DNA of 7,359 bases from SIG424 sp045546695. Its GTDB lineage: Bacteria; Bacillota; Clostridia; UBA1212; UBA1255. The notes under the pieces were generated by a model that did no database searches, was not told where the DNA came from, and saw only the letters and a program-made list of their open reading frames with translations. The DNA is taken from positions 1 through 7,359 of the forward strand of contig JAZQDE010000014.1 of the NCBI GenBank assembly GCA_045546695.1, read 5' to 3'. A program made the position numbers and the translations under genes. Position 1 is the stretch's first letter. Every line of letters begins with the position of its first letter. This document shows, one piece after another, positions 7,116-7,359 of the stretch.

Positions 7116-7136
7116 GCTGTCGCGATAAAAGACAGC
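7116..7136 (+). other. Hairpin at the 5' end of the rRNA transcript
   Basis: GCTGTC (7116-7121) pairs perfectly with GACAGC (7131-7136) around a nine-base loop. It begins at or next to the predicted transcription start, so it would form the extreme 5' end of the pre-rRNA and could protect it from 5'-end-dependent decay. An alternative TCGC/GCGA pairing (7120-7123 with 7135-7138) competes with it. Confidence 0.6.
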
Positions 7137-7138
7137 GA

Positions 7139-7153
7139 TGAACCTTGAAAAGT
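7139..7153 (+). promoter_or_regulatory. BoxA-like rRNA antitermination site
   Basis: TGAACCTTGAAAAGT matches the Bacillus-type rRNA leader motif TGTTCTTTGAAAACT at 11 of 15 positions, by my recollection of that motif. It sits about 23 nt after the predicted start, just past the first hairpin. BoxA RNA is bound by NusB-NusE to make transcription through rRNA operons resistant to termination. Assignment is by motif and position. Confidence 0.55.
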
Positions 7154-7229
7154 AAACAGTGTACAAAATACAAACATGTAAACTCGTTAGAATATTTTTT
7201 TGAGTTTTTAAAAAACAAAACAAGCCAGA

Positions 7230-7247
7230 GCACCATGGACAAGGTGC
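7230..7247 (+). other. Leader hairpin, 5-bp stem
   Basis: GCACC (7230-7234) and GGTGC (7243-7247) form a GC-rich stem with an eight-base loop. It is separated by only two bases from the next hairpin, so the two would stack as a tandem pair in the middle of the pre-16S leader. Confidence 0.55.
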
Positions 7248-7249
7248 AA

Positions 7250-7270
7250 TGCTTATCTAAAAGATAAGCA
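7250..7270 (+). other. Leader hairpin, perfect 9-bp stem
   Basis: TGCTTATCT (7250-7258) and AGATAAGCA (7262-7270) pair perfectly around an AAA loop. No U-run follows, so it is not an intrinsic terminator. It is the longest perfect inverted repeat I found in the leader. Confidence 0.75.
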
Positions 7271-7310
7271 CGAAGTAATGAGCAAATCATACTTCAGATT
7301 AGAGTTTTTA

Positions 7311-7331
7311 AGCCGCTTCTTTCGAAGGGCT
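7311..7331 (+). other. Hairpin just before mature 16S rRNA
   Basis: AGCC-CTTC (7311-7314 and 7316-7319, with G7315 bulged) pairs with GAAG-GGCT (7324-7331) around a TTTC loop. It ends about nine bases before the 16S 5' end and is a candidate part of the 16S processing structure. A competing helix, CTTCAG 7292-7297 with CTGAAG 7330-7335, shares its last two bases, so the two may be alternatives. Confidence 0.6.
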
Positions 7332-7339
7332 GAAGATAT

Positions 7340-7359
7340 TAATTTGAGAGTTTGATCCT
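7340..7359 (+). rRNA. 16S ribosomal RNA, 5' end only
   Basis: AGAGTTTGATCCT at 7347-7359 is the universal 5' segment of bacterial 16S rRNA, corresponding to E. coli position 8 onward. The preceding AATTTG fits the usual 5' terminus, which puts the mature end near 7340-7341, within a few bases. The gene is cut by the window edge after about 20 bases. It belongs to the rRNA operon driven by the promoter at 7081-7109. Confidence 0.93.

Larger units (their letters stand above)
7116..7339 (+). other. Transcribed leader of the rRNA operon (pre-16S)
   Basis: About 224 nt lie between the predicted start and the 16S 5' end. No open reading frame of note is present. The leader contains a boxA-like motif and at least four hairpins, listed separately. 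It also has two copies of GAGTTTTTAA (7202-7211 and 7302-7311) exactly 100 bases apart. Such leaders carry antitermination signals and form the 5' half of the long stem cut by RNase III during 16S maturation. The 3' partner strand would lie beyond this window. Confidence 0.8.

Noticed and set aside
7188..7193. TAGAAT as a second rRNA promoter -10
   Set aside because: No acceptable -35 hexamer lies 16-18 bases upstream; that position is AAAATA-like sequence.

Overview
The window reads as chromosomal DNA from a low-to-moderate GC Firmicute, most likely a gut clostridium of the Lachnospiraceae type. The pointers are strong AAGGAG-type ribosome binding sites, a Firmicute-style GyrA, a CotH-family lipoprotein with a Thr/Pro stalk, a gut-Firmicute-type acyl-ACP thioesterase, and an rRNA leader with a Bacillus/Clostridium-style boxA followed by the first bases of 16S rRNA. 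The lineage is inferred from these protein styles and was not checked by search.

Layout. Positions 1-156 are a flank with no gene I can identify. It carries two imperfect copies of a TTGACAC...GGGAGTTTT motif. A sigma-A-like promoter (157-185) is followed by four genes on the + strand: gyrA (245-2809), a CotH-domain lipoprotein (2839-5007), a coiled-coil M23 peptidoglycan peptidase (5036-6247) and an acyl-ACP thioesterase (6247-6972). The gaps are 29 and 28 bases, then a one-base TAATG overlap, so the four are probably one transcription unit. An A-rich spacer (6973-7080) leads to a near-consensus rRNA promoter (7081-7109), a structured leader of about 225 nt, and the 5' end of 16S rRNA at about 7340, where the window stops.

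How the genes fit together. gyrA next to an rRNA operon recalls the gyrB-gyrA-rrnO neighbourhood near the origin in Bacillus subtilis. Here three genes for surface and lipid functions sit between gyrA and the rRNA operon: a secreted kinase-fold lipoprotein, a secreted murein peptidase, and an enzyme that releases free fatty acids from acyl-ACP. A link to envelope growth is inference from adjacency only.

I see no CRISPR array, intact insertion sequence, tRNA or defence system, and nothing that is convincingly a new system. The points most worth checking are the upstream repeats, the lineage-specific changes around the GyrA active site, the mixed gyrase/envelope operon, the lack of a good terminator before the rRNA promoter, and the hairpin-rich pre-16S leader.
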